A stretch of DNA of 64,000 nucleotides from Candidatus Obscuribacterales bacterium (GTDB taxonomy: Bacteria > Cyanobacteriota > Vampirovibrionia > Obscuribacterales > Obscuribacteraceae): positions 1 through 64,000 of the forward strand of contig JAIELX010000044.1 of NCBI GenBank assembly GCA_019752635.1, given 5' to 3'. Every line of letters begins with the position of its first letter. Position 1 is the first letter of the stretch. The notes under the pieces are model-generated. The model was not told where the DNA came from. It did no database searches and worked only from the letters and a program-made list of their open reading frames with translations. Shown here in pieces: positions 18,833 through 27,723 of the stretch. A program made the position numbers and the translations under genes.

Positions 18833-20242
18833 TCATTGGTAGCCTTCTTGTTGCCATTCTTTCGCTTGTGTTTCACCCATTTTATAAGTGGCATCATGCG
18901 GTAATTCTTTTAGCCCCATTGCCAGGTTCATCTGTTTGACCGCCACTTCGATGGGACCTGGCGCCCCGTTGATTGCAAGTACTTCCATTTGTTTGAACTG
19001 CTGGATCAATGCCGGCAATTTTGCAACGATCGGTTCTTGTTTTAGTACTATCAGATCTTCGGTTGAAAGCTCCATCCCTTTCTTTTGTGCTGCCTTAATC
19101 TGTTGAAGGCGCGCTTGCATTGGTCCTGCTTTCTTCTGGTAATCCATCAAAGCCAGCGCCAGCCGCTTTCTGTCAGGATGGAACGGACCCCAATGCGGCC
19201 AGAATTCACCAAACAGAGAGCGCATCTCGAGATAATGCTTAGCGTTGGGATCATCGGGGCTTACGCCCTTCGGAAGGTAGGCCTTGTCGCCGCCGCCACT
19301 GGTGCTCGTGCTGGTACCGGGTCCAGCCGTGGCGGCTTTCACCGCTGCCCGGATTTTTGCTGAGGCCTGATCTTGTTGCAATTTTTTGATTATGACCACA
19401 AGGGCGTCAAGTGTCGTTCTTGTCTTTTGTGCGTCACCTGATTGTGCTGCTTGCTCGACAATCACGAGTTGATTGCGCGCTACGGGAATATTGGAGCCCT
19501 TCTTTTCCAGCGCCAAAATGTCCATCAGAGCTTTGGCTCGTTCGTTCTCAAGCACACCCGGCAGCACTCTGGTCATCTTCGGGTCAATTTCCGCTGCGGG
19601 CGGAGTAACATTGGTCGCCGTTGCCGTCGTCGTCGTCGCTGCGGGATTGGTGTCGCCCACATTGTACGGCAACGTCGCAAGCATGGATTCCTGGTCGAGT
19701 GCGCCACTGGCGAAAGACGTGACAACGCCTGGCACAACGTAGACTTCCAGGTAGCGCGTGCGTTCGTTGCGGTCGAAGTACCGCACCTTGCAGCTTGCGA
19801 TTTCCGTTTTCGGGAAAGCGTCCATAATTTTCTTGGTAATCAAGACTGCGTCAATCTTTTGGTCGTTGACGCGATCTTTCATATTTGCCGGCGCTTTAGG
19901 GCTGGCCCAGGTTTGAATAATGATCTCCTTGCCGTTCACCGCAGCGGTCACTTTGTAGTCGCCGCCCAATTCGCTTTCAGTTCCAACTACTTTGGCAATT
20001 TTTTCGGCGGTGAATTCGCCTTTCGACTTGTCTTCTTCTGCGGAGGCATCGGCTTTCTCCGCCTTTCCCGACTTCTTTGATTTGGTTGATTTCTCTGAAT
20101 TGTCCGCTTTATCGGACTTTTCCGATTTCGCATCCGTGGCTGACCCGTCCGCTGCTGCCGACGCAGCGACGTTCAGCGACACGCTTGCCACTACAACAGC
20201 TAGAAGCGTCCGCCAGAAGTGACTTGCCGGTAAAGAACTCAT
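18833..20242 (-). CDS. Secreted protein of unknown function with Lys/Ser/Asp-rich linker
   Basis: The 469-residue protein has a signal peptide (residues ~10-32, ending AASAAAD) and then about 45 residues of almost only Lys, Ser, Asp, Glu and Ala. A small mixed alpha/beta region follows (~75-185) with repeated beta strands such as VTAAVNGKEIIIQTW and YLEVYVVPG, then Thr/Ala-rich linkers and a helical C-terminal half. ATG at 20242 is preferred because a GGAGGGG site precedes it; an upstream in-frame start at 20287 lacks one. It is coupled to the following secreted-protein gene by adjacency or ATGA overlap. The pair may act together in the periplasm. I do not recognise the family. Confidence 0.7.
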   Translation of the reverse strand: MSSLPASHFWRTLLAVVVASVSLNVAASAAADGSATDAKSEKSDKADNSEKSTKSKKSGKAEKADASAEEDKSKGEFTAEKIAKVVGTESELGGDYKVTAAVNGKEIIIQTWASPKAPANMKDRVNDQKIDAVLITKKIMDAFPKTEIASCKVRYFDRNERTRYLEVYVVPGVVTSFASGALDQESMLATLPYNVGDTNPAATTTTATATNVTPPAAEIDPKMTRVLPGVLENERAKALMDILALEKKGSNIPVARNQLVIVEQAAQSGDAQKTRTTLDALVVIIKKLQQDQASAKIRAAVKAATAGPGTSTSTSGGGDKAYLPKGVSPDDPNAKHYLEMRSLFGEFWPHWGPFHPDRKRLALALMDYQKKAGPMQARLQQIKAAQKKGMELSTEDLIVLKQEPIVAKLPALIQQFKQMEVLAINGAPGPIEVAVKQMNLAMGLKELPHDATYKMGETQAKEWQQEGYQ

Positions 20243-20385
20243 CCTACCCCTCCCTCGCCGGGTTCCGTCGTCTATGGGTCCCTGCATTACTCGTACCCCG
20301 TGCGCGGTACAGTTTTATTAAACAATGTTTTCCCCGGCGCTGCCGTATGAGATAGTCGAACGGTAGAGGGAATACAGGGGGCAAC

Positions 20386-20721
20386 TTGGGCGAAAAATTC
20401 TCAATCCAGCAATATAAGCAGGACTTGTCAAAGATGCTCAGGAGCAAGGAAGCCGATATGTGCCGGGGCGACCTTGCCAGGCTCGAGCAGCTGGACGCTA
20501 CCACGGACGAATATCTTCTGAAAAAGTGGTCCTGGATTAGTGCCATAACTGGCGCCGGTGCCAGTTTCTTGTTGGCGCCGTTGTTGCTAAGCCTTGTGAC
20601 GCCTCTCTTCCCGACCTTGTTGTCCGAGTTCCTCTGGGCCGTAGCGAAAGTTTGCATGGGAATGGCGCTGTTAATGTTTTGCGCCGCGATTTACTTCACC
20701 ATAGGCAAGTCGTCCGAATAA
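20386..20721 (+). CDS. Small two-helix membrane protein, unknown function
   Basis: The 111-residue protein has a charged N-terminal helix (~1-48) followed by two membrane helices near 52-75 and 82-106, and a short polar C-terminus. The start is a TTG preceded by a G-rich AGGGGGC site; the reading is plausible because the frame ends 16 bases before the glutamine-synthetase homologue and the coding pattern is continuous. It may be the first gene of that operon. No function can be assigned. Confidence 0.55.
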   Translation: MGEKFSIQQYKQDLSKMLRSKEADMCRGDLARLEQLDATTDEYLLKKWSWISAITGAGASFLLAPLLLSLVTPLFPTLLSEFLWAVAKVCMGMALLMFCAAIYFTIGKSSE

Positions 20722-20737
20722 TTTTCCGAGGTGCTTG

Positions 20738-22084
20738 ATGACGTCTGCATTGGACTCCGTGATCGATCAAGTTGACAATAACAACCTGAACTTGGTTCGA
20801 TTCCTCTTCTGCGATACCGCGAACATTATTCGGGGGAAGACCAGCAGCGCGAAGACATTGCGCAACAGGCTCCAAACAGGAATCGGGCTTGTCAAGGGCT
20901 CTGTGGCCGTGAATCTGATCGACGAACCACAGTCGGACACCGGATATGGTGCAACCGGTGAGGTTCGTTTGGTACCGGATTTGAAGACGTTTCACATCCT
21001 TCCCTATGCGCCGGCATCGGGAATGCTTATCTGCGACATGGTGGAACTGAACAAGGAGCCTTGGGCGCTCTGTCCTCGGACTATTCTCAAACGGATGATT
21101 GCGCGCTGTCTTGAAGCGGGTGTCAAGGTTAAGGCGGCATTTGAACCGGAATTTTTGCTCGGTAAGGTTGATGTAGATCAGTTCGTTCCGATTGATCGCA
21201 GCAATTGCTTCTCGACCGAGGGCATGAACCGAGCCGCGAATTTCATCAATGAGTTTGTCACTGCACTTTCCAGTCAGGGACTAACCATCGAGCAGTATTA
21301 TCCCGAACTGGGACACGGGCAACACGAACTCAGCATTCGCCACGCGTATGCGTTGGATGCCGCCGACAACCACATTATCTACCGAGAAACTTTGCGCGGT
21401 GTGGCAACTCGTATGGGACTGGTGGCAAGCCTTGCGCCGAAGCCGTCTCCCGAATGGCCGGGCAATGGATGCCATTTGCATTTGTCGCTCTGGGATGCCA
21501 ATTCGAACACCAATTTGATGGCGTCGGAAGATGGATTGAGTCAAATGGGGCGATACTTTGTTGCCGGTTTGTTGAAACACTTGCCGGCCGTGGTTGCCGT
21601 TACTTGTGCCAGCACAAACTCTTACAAGAGGCTTCTGCCGAAATCATGGAGTTCTGCATACACTTGTTGGGGCTACGAGAATCGCGAGGCTGCTGTGCGC
21701 GTGCCTTCACTGTACTGGGGACACGAGGCGGAAAGTACCAACGTTGAAGTGAAATGCGTTGATAGCAGTTCCAATCCCTATCTAGCCCTGACCGCCGTGA
21801 TTGCGGCGGGCATGGACGGTATCGCGGAAAAGCTTGAGCCACCGGAGCCGGTATCATCCGATCCGAGTCAGCTCAGCGACGAGGAATCCGCCAGAAAGGG
21901 CGTTCGCCGCCTGCCTCGAAACTTGAGCGAGGCGCTGGAGGCGTTGGAAGGTGACTCGGTTATCCGAGAGGCCCTCGGCGAAGAGTACGTCAAGGTTTAT
22001 CTTGCCGTCAAAAAGTCGGAATGGCAACGTTTTGGTAAACTTCATGCTGAAGAGGAAGCTCGTATCCACTTCTTAAGGTACTGA
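20738..22084 (+). CDS. Glutamine-synthetase-family ligase (glnA-like, not the canonical GSI)
   Basis: This 448-residue ATP-dependent gamma-glutamyl ligase shows the ordered GS motifs. These are a beta-grasp N-domain (to ~105), AAFEPEF with the metal Glu, PELGHGQHELS with the next Glu pair, NGCHLHLSL with the metal/substrate His, and REAAVRVPS with the phosphate-binding Arg. The adenylylation loop of enterobacterial GSI is not visible. The family also includes gamma-glutamylpolyamine and related synthetases, so glutamine synthesis is only one option. ATG at 20738 follows a GAGGTG site. The downstream gene begins three bases after the stop and encodes an amidohydrolase. The same two domains are fused in FluG-type proteins, which argues for a shared catabolic or signalling pathway rather than bulk ammonia assimilation. 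Confidence 0.85.
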   Translation: MTSALDSVIDQVDNNNLNLVRFLFCDTANIIRGKTSSAKTLRNRLQTGIGLVKGSVAVNLIDEPQSDTGYGATGEVRLVPDLKTFHILPYAPASGMLICDMVELNKEPWALCPRTILKRMIARCLEAGVKVKAAFEPEFLLGKVDVDQFVPIDRSNCFSTEGMNRAANFINEFVTALSSQGLTIEQYYPELGHGQHELSIRHAYALDAADNHIIYRETLRGVATRMGLVASLAPKPSPEWPGNGCHLHLSLWDANSNTNLMASEDGLSQMGRYFVAGLLKHLPAVVAVTCASTNSYKRLLPKSWSSAYTCWGYENREAAVRVPSLYWGHEAESTNVEVKCVDSSSNPYLALTAVIAAGMDGIAEKLEPPEPVSSDPSQLSDEESARKGVRRLPRNLSEALEALEGDSVIREALGEEYVKVYLAVKKSEWQRFGKLHAEEEARIHFLRY

Positions 22085-22087
22085 TCA

Positions 22088-23224
22088 ATGGTTCTCGATA
22101 TTGCCCGATTCATAGCTGTCGACAATCACGCTCACTCTCTGCTTCGCGGACACCTGGAGATGGACGAGATTGGCTTTCGCCGCTGCTTTACTGAAAGCAG
22201 ATCTTTGGCAATGATTGAAGAGCACGTGCGCCATAGCACCCACTACATGGATCTGCTCGATCACCTTGAGCGCATCTTTAATACAAGAACTGAACAAGAT
22301 TTCCTGACGTTTCGATCGAAGCAGAATTCGACAGCTTTCATACGAATGCTGTTTGATGATGTGTCAATCGGCGCGATTATTGTTGATGATGGATTTCGTG
22401 CCGCTGACAGTTTCTCGCTTAAAGAATTCGCGGAGGTGTCCGGTCGTCCCGTCTTCGAATGTCGGCGTATTGAAACTGTTCTGGAAGAATGTCTGAAGCG
22501 AGAGCTGTCCTTCGATCAACTTTGCCAGGAGTTCGAAACGCAGCTAACTAAGCCGGGACAGACGCAGTTGGTTTCGTTGAAAACAATCTGCGGCTATCGT
22601 GGCGGACTCGACTTGACGGTGCCATCCCGTGAGGAAGCGGCACAAGATTATGAGCGCCATCGCAAGGAATGGGGCGTGGGCACTTGTCGAGTTGAGCGGA
22701 GTCCTCTCTATCACTACTTGTTGTTGCAAGCATTCGAATTGGCGGGACGAGCCGGCTTGCCGGTGCAGATACACACCGGTATCGGAGATGACGATGCCGA
22801 TTTGTTGCAGTGCAATCCGGCGTTGATGCAAAGGATTTTTCGCTCAAGAACGTTTGCGAAAACGAACTTCGTGCTTCTGCACTGTTTCCCTTACGTTCGC
22901 GAAGCTGCCTTTATGTGTGCCCTGTATCCAAACGTGTTTATGGATCTTTCTTTGTCAGTCTCGCTCGCATCTTCGTCGTCGGCAGCTATGATTTCCGAGG
23001 CTCTGGCCGGCGCGCCTGCGACGAAGCTGCTGGCTGGCAGCGACGGACATAGCTGCGCCGAAGCCCATTGGTACGGAATGCTGTGCTGGAAGCGCGGTCT
23101 GACGCGCTCCCTTTTCGACATGATCAACAATGCTTCAGTCACTCATCGAGAAGCTGAACAGATTGCGGCATTTATATTGCACGACAATGCCATAAAACTA
23201 TACAAGCTTGAAGGCCTGGCATAG
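22088..23224 (+). CDS. Amidohydrolase-2-family metal-dependent hydrolase, partner of the GS-like ligase
   Basis: The 378-residue protein is a TIM-barrel amidohydrolase. Metal-binding motifs occur in order: AVDNHAHS near residue 12, PVQIHTGIGDDD around 230, VLLHCFPY near 260 and LLAGSDGHSC near 315. FluG-like proteins have an N-terminal domain of this type joined to a GS domain. Here they are consecutive genes three bases apart, with the order reversed. The likely reaction is hydrolysis of a C-N bond in an amide or related substrate connected with the ligase next door; the substrate is unknown. Translation is probably coupled, given the tiny gap. The gene is convergent with the ankyrin protein. 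Confidence 0.82.
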   Translation: MVLDIARFIAVDNHAHSLLRGHLEMDEIGFRRCFTESRSLAMIEEHVRHSTHYMDLLDHLERIFNTRTEQDFLTFRSKQNSTAFIRMLFDDVSIGAIIVDDGFRAADSFSLKEFAEVSGRPVFECRRIETVLEECLKRELSFDQLCQEFETQLTKPGQTQLVSLKTICGYRGGLDLTVPSREEAAQDYERHRKEWGVGTCRVERSPLYHYLLLQAFELAGRAGLPVQIHTGIGDDDADLLQCNPALMQRIFRSRTFAKTNFVLLHCFPYVREAAFMCALYPNVFMDLSLSVSLASSSSAAMISEALAGAPATKLLAGSDGHSCAEAHWYGMLCWKRGLTRSLFDMINNASVTHREAEQIAAFILHDNAIKLYKLEGLA

Positions 23225-23231
23225 GGCTGGC

Positions 23232-23948
23232 TCAATCTTTAAGGTGCGAAGGTACAAAAGGCAGCAGCAAAGACTTGATGCGTAGATGAGGCTCTCTCCG
23301 GAATCTTTTGGCAATGTCCCAGGGGGAGGGGCGCCCCGGCGATGCCAGAAAGGGGTCCGCTCGATTGATAAGCAGCAACATGACCATGTCGGCATTCTTA
23401 TTATCTACCGCCGATTTTAGTGCTGTCTGCCCGGCGAGATCCAGGTCAAGCGCATTTGCGTCTGCACCGGCAACCAGAAGGAGCTTGGCCATTTGCAGAT
23501 CATTTTGTGCAACGGCTATCATTAAGGGGGTGCGACCAAGATCGTCGAAACAATCGATGTGGTCTTTTCCGCCCGCTGAATGAAGAAGGAACGACATCAT
23601 TGGTTGATCGCCATGGCGTGCTGCCTGGTGGAGTGCATTTCCTTCGCGATTCTGTTGAACCAGAGCTCCCCGTTCGGTCAAGAATTGCGCTATTTCCAAG
23701 TTGTTATTTAATGCTGCCACGAAGAGATGTTCCGCTCTTACACTTGCGCCCCTGGAATGCAGGAGTTTGACAGCTTCCGGATTCCCCATGGAGATGGCGA
23801 TTGTAAGGGGCGACTCGCCCTCGTCCTCATAGTTAACATCGGCACCGCGGTCGAGCAAATCGGTAAGGAATGCCGTGTCCGTTCCCGGCGCTGAATTTCC
23901 CAGCGCTTCAATAAGTACATTGTTTAACTGATTTGGACTGGAATTCAT
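23232..23948 (-). CDS. Ankyrin-repeat protein
   Basis: The 238-residue protein has no signal peptide and is built of about six ankyrin repeats. Typical units include LTDLLDRGADVNYEDEGESP, EGNALHQAARHGDQPMMSFL, GRTPLMIAVAQNDLQMAKLL followed by GADANALD, and GQTALKSAVDNKNADMVMLL. Such proteins are binding scaffolds. The target cannot be told from sequence, and no enzymatic domain is attached. It is monocistronic, between convergent neighbours. Confidence 0.88.
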   Translation of the reverse strand: MNSSPNQLNNVLIEALGNSAPGTDTAFLTDLLDRGADVNYEDEGESPLTIAISMGNPEAVKLLHSRGASVRAEHLFVAALNNNLEIAQFLTERGALVQQNREGNALHQAARHGDQPMMSFLLHSAGGKDHIDCFDDLGRTPLMIAVAQNDLQMAKLLLVAGADANALDLDLAGQTALKSAVDNKNADMVMLLLINRADPFLASPGRPSPWDIAKRFRREPHLRIKSLLLPFVPSHLKD

Positions 23949-24017
23949 GGGCGAGTACTCGAATGTGACTGGTTACGTCGTACAAAGCTCATATTTTAAC
24001 ATTTCTGCTCTCCGGAG

Positions 24018-24794
24018 TCAGGAATCCGTGTTTTGGGCTCCACGGGGGCTGTCGATTGCGATGTTGGTGTGCGGTTGCGAGATGGAGCGGCAACGGCGTC
24101 TAAAGCCATTAAGGTCGAAGTTTACAGGATCCGTTCTGGTGGAAGGCTGTATATAACCGTGGGTTACTATCTGCTTGTCGGTCAGACCAAAATAGTTCCG
24201 CAAATAGACCGTTAACCGGCTCAGCGACCGAAGCTGCGGCTCCGTGTATTTCTGGCTGCCGCTTCGTACTGTTTCGATACCGACGCTGTTGTGATTGTCG
24301 ACACCGAAGCGAGTCCTATGGATGTTTACATGTATTGTGACCAGCCGCGGATTGGCTGTTTGATAGATGATTCCGTCGCGGTCCACAACGTATTGAGTCC
24401 CGGGATGGTTCTTGCCTCTATTGTTCCAGCTGCGAATAATCCGCTTGGCGTCTGCTGGTTTTTCCGTTTCCGTAGAATGCAGCACGATGAAGCTGACCTG
24501 CTTCGCGCGCTTCCGCACAGACCCCTTAAGCGGATAACTTACGAAAACTTTTTGGGACAGAAGTTTCTCCGGGTCCGGTGCACCTGTGCCAGTCTCGAAA
24601 TGATCTCTTGCTGTTTCGGGGCGAACGGGTTGCTTGCTCGGTGCTTTTTTAATTCGACTACCGACTGCACCACTGTAGGTCGTACGCGCGTGTGATGTTT
24701 GCACCAAGGTTGGCTCTGCCGTGTGAAGCGCTAGCATCGCGAATCCAACGGAAAGCAGCCAGGAACTGAGCATTAGTATCCTTGCAACGGTCAT
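24018..24794 (-). CDS. N-acetylmuramoyl-L-alanine amidase, amidase_2/PGRP fold, exported
   Basis: This enzyme cleaves the bond between N-acetylmuramic acid and the stem peptide in peptidoglycan. The 258-residue protein begins with a membrane or signal segment (ILMLSSWLLSVGFAMLAL), then a basic linker to ~95, then the catalytic domain. Zinc ligands appear in FIVLHSTE (first His), HVNIHRTRFGV and the THGYIQPSTRTDP segment, and the domain keeps PGTQYVVDRDGIIYQ and NHNSVGIE. ATG at 24794 is preceded by GGAG six bases upstream. It is divergent from galE. It probably works in cell-wall turnover together with the NagZ-like enzyme encoded elsewhere in this window. Confidence 0.85.
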   Translation of the reverse strand: MTVARILMLSSWLLSVGFAMLALHTAEPTLVQTSHARTTYSGAVGSRIKKAPSKQPVRPETARDHFETGTGAPDPEKLLSQKVFVSYPLKGSVRKRAKQVSFIVLHSTETEKPADAKRIIRSWNNRGKNHPGTQYVVDRDGIIYQTANPRLVTIHVNIHRTRFGVDNHNSVGIETVRSGSQKYTEPQLRSLSRLTVYLRNYFGLTDKQIVTHGYIQPSTRTDPVNFDLNGFRRRCRSISQPHTNIAIDSPRGAQNTDS

Positions 24795-24840
24795 GCCAAT
24801 CTCCAGTTAACGGTCACCAGTGTTTGAGCAAACGGAACTC

Positions 24841-24863
24841 CGCGCCACCATTAGTGGTGCGCG
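24841..24863. promoter_or_regulatory. Hairpin in the divergent amidase/galE intergenic region
   Basis: The stem pairs CGCGCCACCA with TGGTGCGCG, with one bulged C and a short loop, in the 243-base gap between two divergent genes. It could be in the amidase leader or be an operator. No clear -10/-35 pair could be placed beside it. Confidence 0.3.
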
Positions 24864-25037
24864 AAGTAAGCACACAAATGATTCAAGCACACAAAAATTT
24901 TTCGGGTAGGTACAATGTCGAGCGCAATCGACAAAGATGCAGCATTTGTTAAGGACTTGTTAAACGCCGCAGGAAACTTCTGATTCGGTCTACACTGTGA
25001 GTCTTGAGCTTTTCAAAGTTGATCATGGGGAAACTGA

Positions 25038-26030
25038 ATGCGCGTTTTGGTTGTCGGCGGTGCCGGCTATATTGGTAGCGTCGTTACTCGCATATTGACG
25101 CAGCAAGGTGTCGAAGCAGTAGTGCTCGATAATCTCATTAGCGGACATCGCGAATCGGTGCCGCAGTCCTGTCGATTCGTCCAGGGCGACATGGGAGATG
25201 CCGGTGAGCTCGATCGTGTTTTTGAGGACGGTATTGACGCCGTGATGCATTTTGCCGCGCACAGTTTGGTTGGTGAGTCGGTTGAGAATCCGGCAAAGTA
25301 CTTTGACAACAATTTTGCAAAGAGCCTTGTATTGTTCGAGGCAATGAGAAGGCACCAGGTGCAGACACTCATCTTTAGCTCAACTGCTGCCGTATATGGT
25401 GAAACTAATACCAGTCCTATTACGGAAGAGCATCCACTGAATCCGACGAATCCCTACGGCGAAAGCAAGCTTGCAGTCGAGAAAGCCATGAAGTGGTACT
25501 CGCGCGCCTACGCATTTCGTTACGCATCGCTGCGATACTTCAATGCGGCAGGCGCGTTTGATGCCGTTGGCGAAGATCATTCGCCGGAGACCCATCTAAT
25601 TCCTATTGCGCTGCAAGTGGCTGCAGGACAAAGAGATGAGCTGACCATATTTGGCGACCAATACCCGACACCGGACGGAACGTGTATTCGTGATTACGTA
25701 CATGTTGCGGACCTGGCGGATGCACACGTCAAAGCTTTGCGGTATCTGTGCGACGGGGGCGACAGCGTCGTATTCAATCTCGGCAACGGGACCGGGCATT
25801 CCGTAAAGGAAGTGGTGGCTGCTACAGAGCGGGTTACCGGTAAAAAACTACCCGTGCGAATAGGATCGGTTCGGTCCGGTGATCCGGCCGTTCTTGTAGC
25901 CTCGAGCGAGAAGATAACCCGGTCACTGAGTTGGACCGCTCAGTTATCTTCTCTGGAGCGCATGATTGGTGACGCGTGGAATTGGAAACAGAAGTATCCC
26001 CGGGGGTACTCTTTCCGTGGCACTCACTAG
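25038..26030 (+). CDS. galE: UDP-glucose 4-epimerase
   Basis: It interconverts UDP-glucose and UDP-galactose using bound NAD, supplying galactose for surface polysaccharides. The 330-residue protein is full length for GalE. Motifs: Rossmann loop VGGAGYIGS at 6-14; FAAHSLVGESV; catalytic FSSTAAVYG near 114-122 with Ser/Thr; YGESK with Tyr141 and Lys145; RYFNAAGA; and CIRDYVHVADLADAH. ATG follows GGGGAAACTGA. It stands alone between the divergent amidase and the larC homologue. Confidence 0.93.
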   Translation: MRVLVVGGAGYIGSVVTRILTQQGVEAVVLDNLISGHRESVPQSCRFVQGDMGDAGELDRVFEDGIDAVMHFAAHSLVGESVENPAKYFDNNFAKSLVLFEAMRRHQVQTLIFSSTAAVYGETNTSPITEEHPLNPTNPYGESKLAVEKAMKWYSRAYAFRYASLRYFNAAGAFDAVGEDHSPETHLIPIALQVAAGQRDELTIFGDQYPTPDGTCIRDYVHVADLADAHVKALRYLCDGGDSVVFNLGNGTGHSVKEVVAATERVTGKKLPVRIGSVRSGDPAVLVASSEKITRSLSWTAQLSSLERMIGDAWNWKQKYPRGYSFRGTH

Positions 26031-26124
26031 TGAGCGAGCACTTGAGCGTCACCATCTCGGCTGCTTCATTCTCCGCTGGAGAGCGTTGTTATCGTAGTTG
26101 CACGGGAAAGCGAGGACTGCACTG

Positions 26125-27588
26125 ATGAAGGTGGCTTATTTCGATTGTCAATTTGGTGCAGCCGGTGACATGCTTATTGCTGCATTGATTGATGCAGGGC
26201 TTCCCCTGGATCATTGGAAGGCGCAGGTTGCCAGGATTGCACTGCCTGTTGGTAGCTTCGACGTGAGAATCAGTTCCGTGACCCGCTGCACCATAGCGGC
26301 CACCAAATTTGACGTTGACATTACACCGGTCGGACTCTCGTTCGACTCAGGCGCCGCGCCCGAAAGCCATCATCGACATTCGGGCGACAGTCATGATCAC
26401 GGCGAACACGACCACCATCATGGTCACGATCATTCGCACGGCTCGCCGGCGCATTCTCCCTGGAGCGATGACCAATCCGAAAACTCGCCGTCACCCCTTC
26501 CGCAGCCTGACTACAATCCTTCCTTCGATCACACCCATCTAGCGGTGCATGGGCGTACTCTGGTCGATGTGACTCGGATAATCGATCAATCGGAGATCTC
26601 TTCCGGTGCTAAACATCTTGCGCTGCGAATCTTCGAAAGAATGGCGACGGCCGAAGCTAAAGTGCATGGTGTCCGAGTTGAGCAGGTGCATTTTCATGAA
26701 GTTGGTGCCATCGACGCGATTGTCGATATAGTGGGTTTTGCTATTGCGTACGACATGATGGGAATCGGTCGAAGCGATGTTTCTCGAGTACCGGCTGGCC
26801 GCGGCTACGTGAAGACTGCGCACGGTTTATTGCCTGTACCGGCACCGGCAGTGGTGAACTTGATGAAGGATGCCGCTATGGCGACATCGACGCTCGAATT
26901 GGACTATGAATGTCTTACGCCCACAGGCGCTGCAATTTTGGCGGAGATTGGCTCCTCTTTTGGCGGTCCGATGGGTATGGAGCGAATCGTTAGTTCCGGA
27001 TACGGTGCCGGCACCAAAGATCCCCGAACACTACCCAATGTTTGTCGCGTGTTCATAGGTGAGGTGGCTGCCGACGGAAAACGGTTTGCTACCGACATGG
27101 TCTGTGTAGTAGAGGCCAACGTGGACGACATGACGCCGCAAGCAATTGGCACATTCATTGAAACGTGTTTCTTGAGCGGAGCGTTGGATGTGAGCGTAGT
27201 GCCCTGCACAATGAAAAAGTCCCGGCCGGGGCACCTGATTACTGTACTGTGCAAGCCCGACTTGCAGAAGCAAATTGAAGAAGCTGTTTTAGTGAATACT
27301 ACATCGTTGGGTGTACGAGCCTATCAATGCGAGCGTCGTATAGCAGCACGAGAATCCGTGAGTGTTCCGATGAAGGGTGGTCACGAAATCTGCGTTAAGC
27401 TGGCGCGTGACAGCAATGAGAATATCGTGAACGTGCAGCCGGAGTGGGATGACTGTTGTCGTTATGCTCGCGCCCTGGGAATACCTGTAAAGAAGGCGTA
27501 CATGGAAGCTATTACCGCCTACTACACGGCGACCACTGCGGAAGCTAGCTCGACTGATTTCATTCAGCGGATGGATTTTAACACCTGA
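26125..27588 (+). CDS. larC: Nickel-pincer cofactor biosynthesis protein LarC
   Basis: LarC inserts nickel, using CTP, into the pyridinium thiocarboxylate precursor to make the nickel-pincer nucleotide of lactate racemase and related enzymes. The 487-residue sequence begins VAYFDCQFGAAGDMLIAAL as in the family, and has HRTL-type and FHEVGAIDAIVDIVG segments, PAGRGYVKTAHGLLPVPAP, LTPTGAAIL and the C-terminal VEANVDDMTPQ and MKKSRPGHL motifs. A His-rich stretch occupies residues ~80-108 (more than ten His, mixed with Asp and Ser), a likely nickel store or chelator. ATG at 26125 after GAGG is preferred over an in-frame start 27 bases upstream. The full protein is in one frame, unlike the lactobacillar gene that needs a programmed frameshift. 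LarB, LarE and LarA are not in the window. Confidence 0.92.
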   Translation: MKVAYFDCQFGAAGDMLIAALIDAGLPLDHWKAQVARIALPVGSFDVRISSVTRCTIAATKFDVDITPVGLSFDSGAAPESHHRHSGDSHDHGEHDHHHGHDHSHGSPAHSPWSDDQSENSPSPLPQPDYNPSFDHTHLAVHGRTLVDVTRIIDQSEISSGAKHLALRIFERMATAEAKVHGVRVEQVHFHEVGAIDAIVDIVGFAIAYDMMGIGRSDVSRVPAGRGYVKTAHGLLPVPAPAVVNLMKDAAMATSTLELDYECLTPTGAAILAEIGSSFGGPMGMERIVSSGYGAGTKDPRTLPNVCRVFIGEVAADGKRFATDMVCVVEANVDDMTPQAIGTFIETCFLSGALDVSVVPCTMKKSRPGHLITVLCKPDLQKQIEEAVLVNTTSLGVRAYQCERRIAARESVSVPMKGGHEICVKLARDSNENIVNVQPEWDDCCRYARALGIPVKKAYMEAITAYYTATTAEASSTDFIQRMDFNT

Positions 27589-27723
27589 CCGGCGACTTTC
27601 CCGAATGCCGGTAAAGTTGAAGATGCCGTGAAGGTGTACTTTGATGCTCTGGCGAGCGGGAGTTCTGCGGGGGACCCGGAAGTGCTTATGGCTCTGGCTT
27701 TTGCGTATAGAAAGTTGGGTCGT
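27589..27723 (+). pseudogene. Possible remnant of a TPR-encoding gene after larC
   Basis: Immediately after the larC stop, the same frame reads on as AGKVEDAVKVYFDALASG then GDPEVLMALAFAYRKLGR, which has the spacing and residues of a TPR helix pair. It has no proper start and runs into the 3' end of the opposite-strand TPR gene, where the coding character stops. It looks like a decayed 3' or internal fragment. It could also be chance; no upstream portion is present. Confidence 0.3.

Noticed and set aside
24916-24984. A 22-codon frame in the amidase/galE gap starting MSSAIDKDAAFVKDLL
   Set aside because: No ribosome site and too short to judge; the region is better explained as a divergent promoter area.
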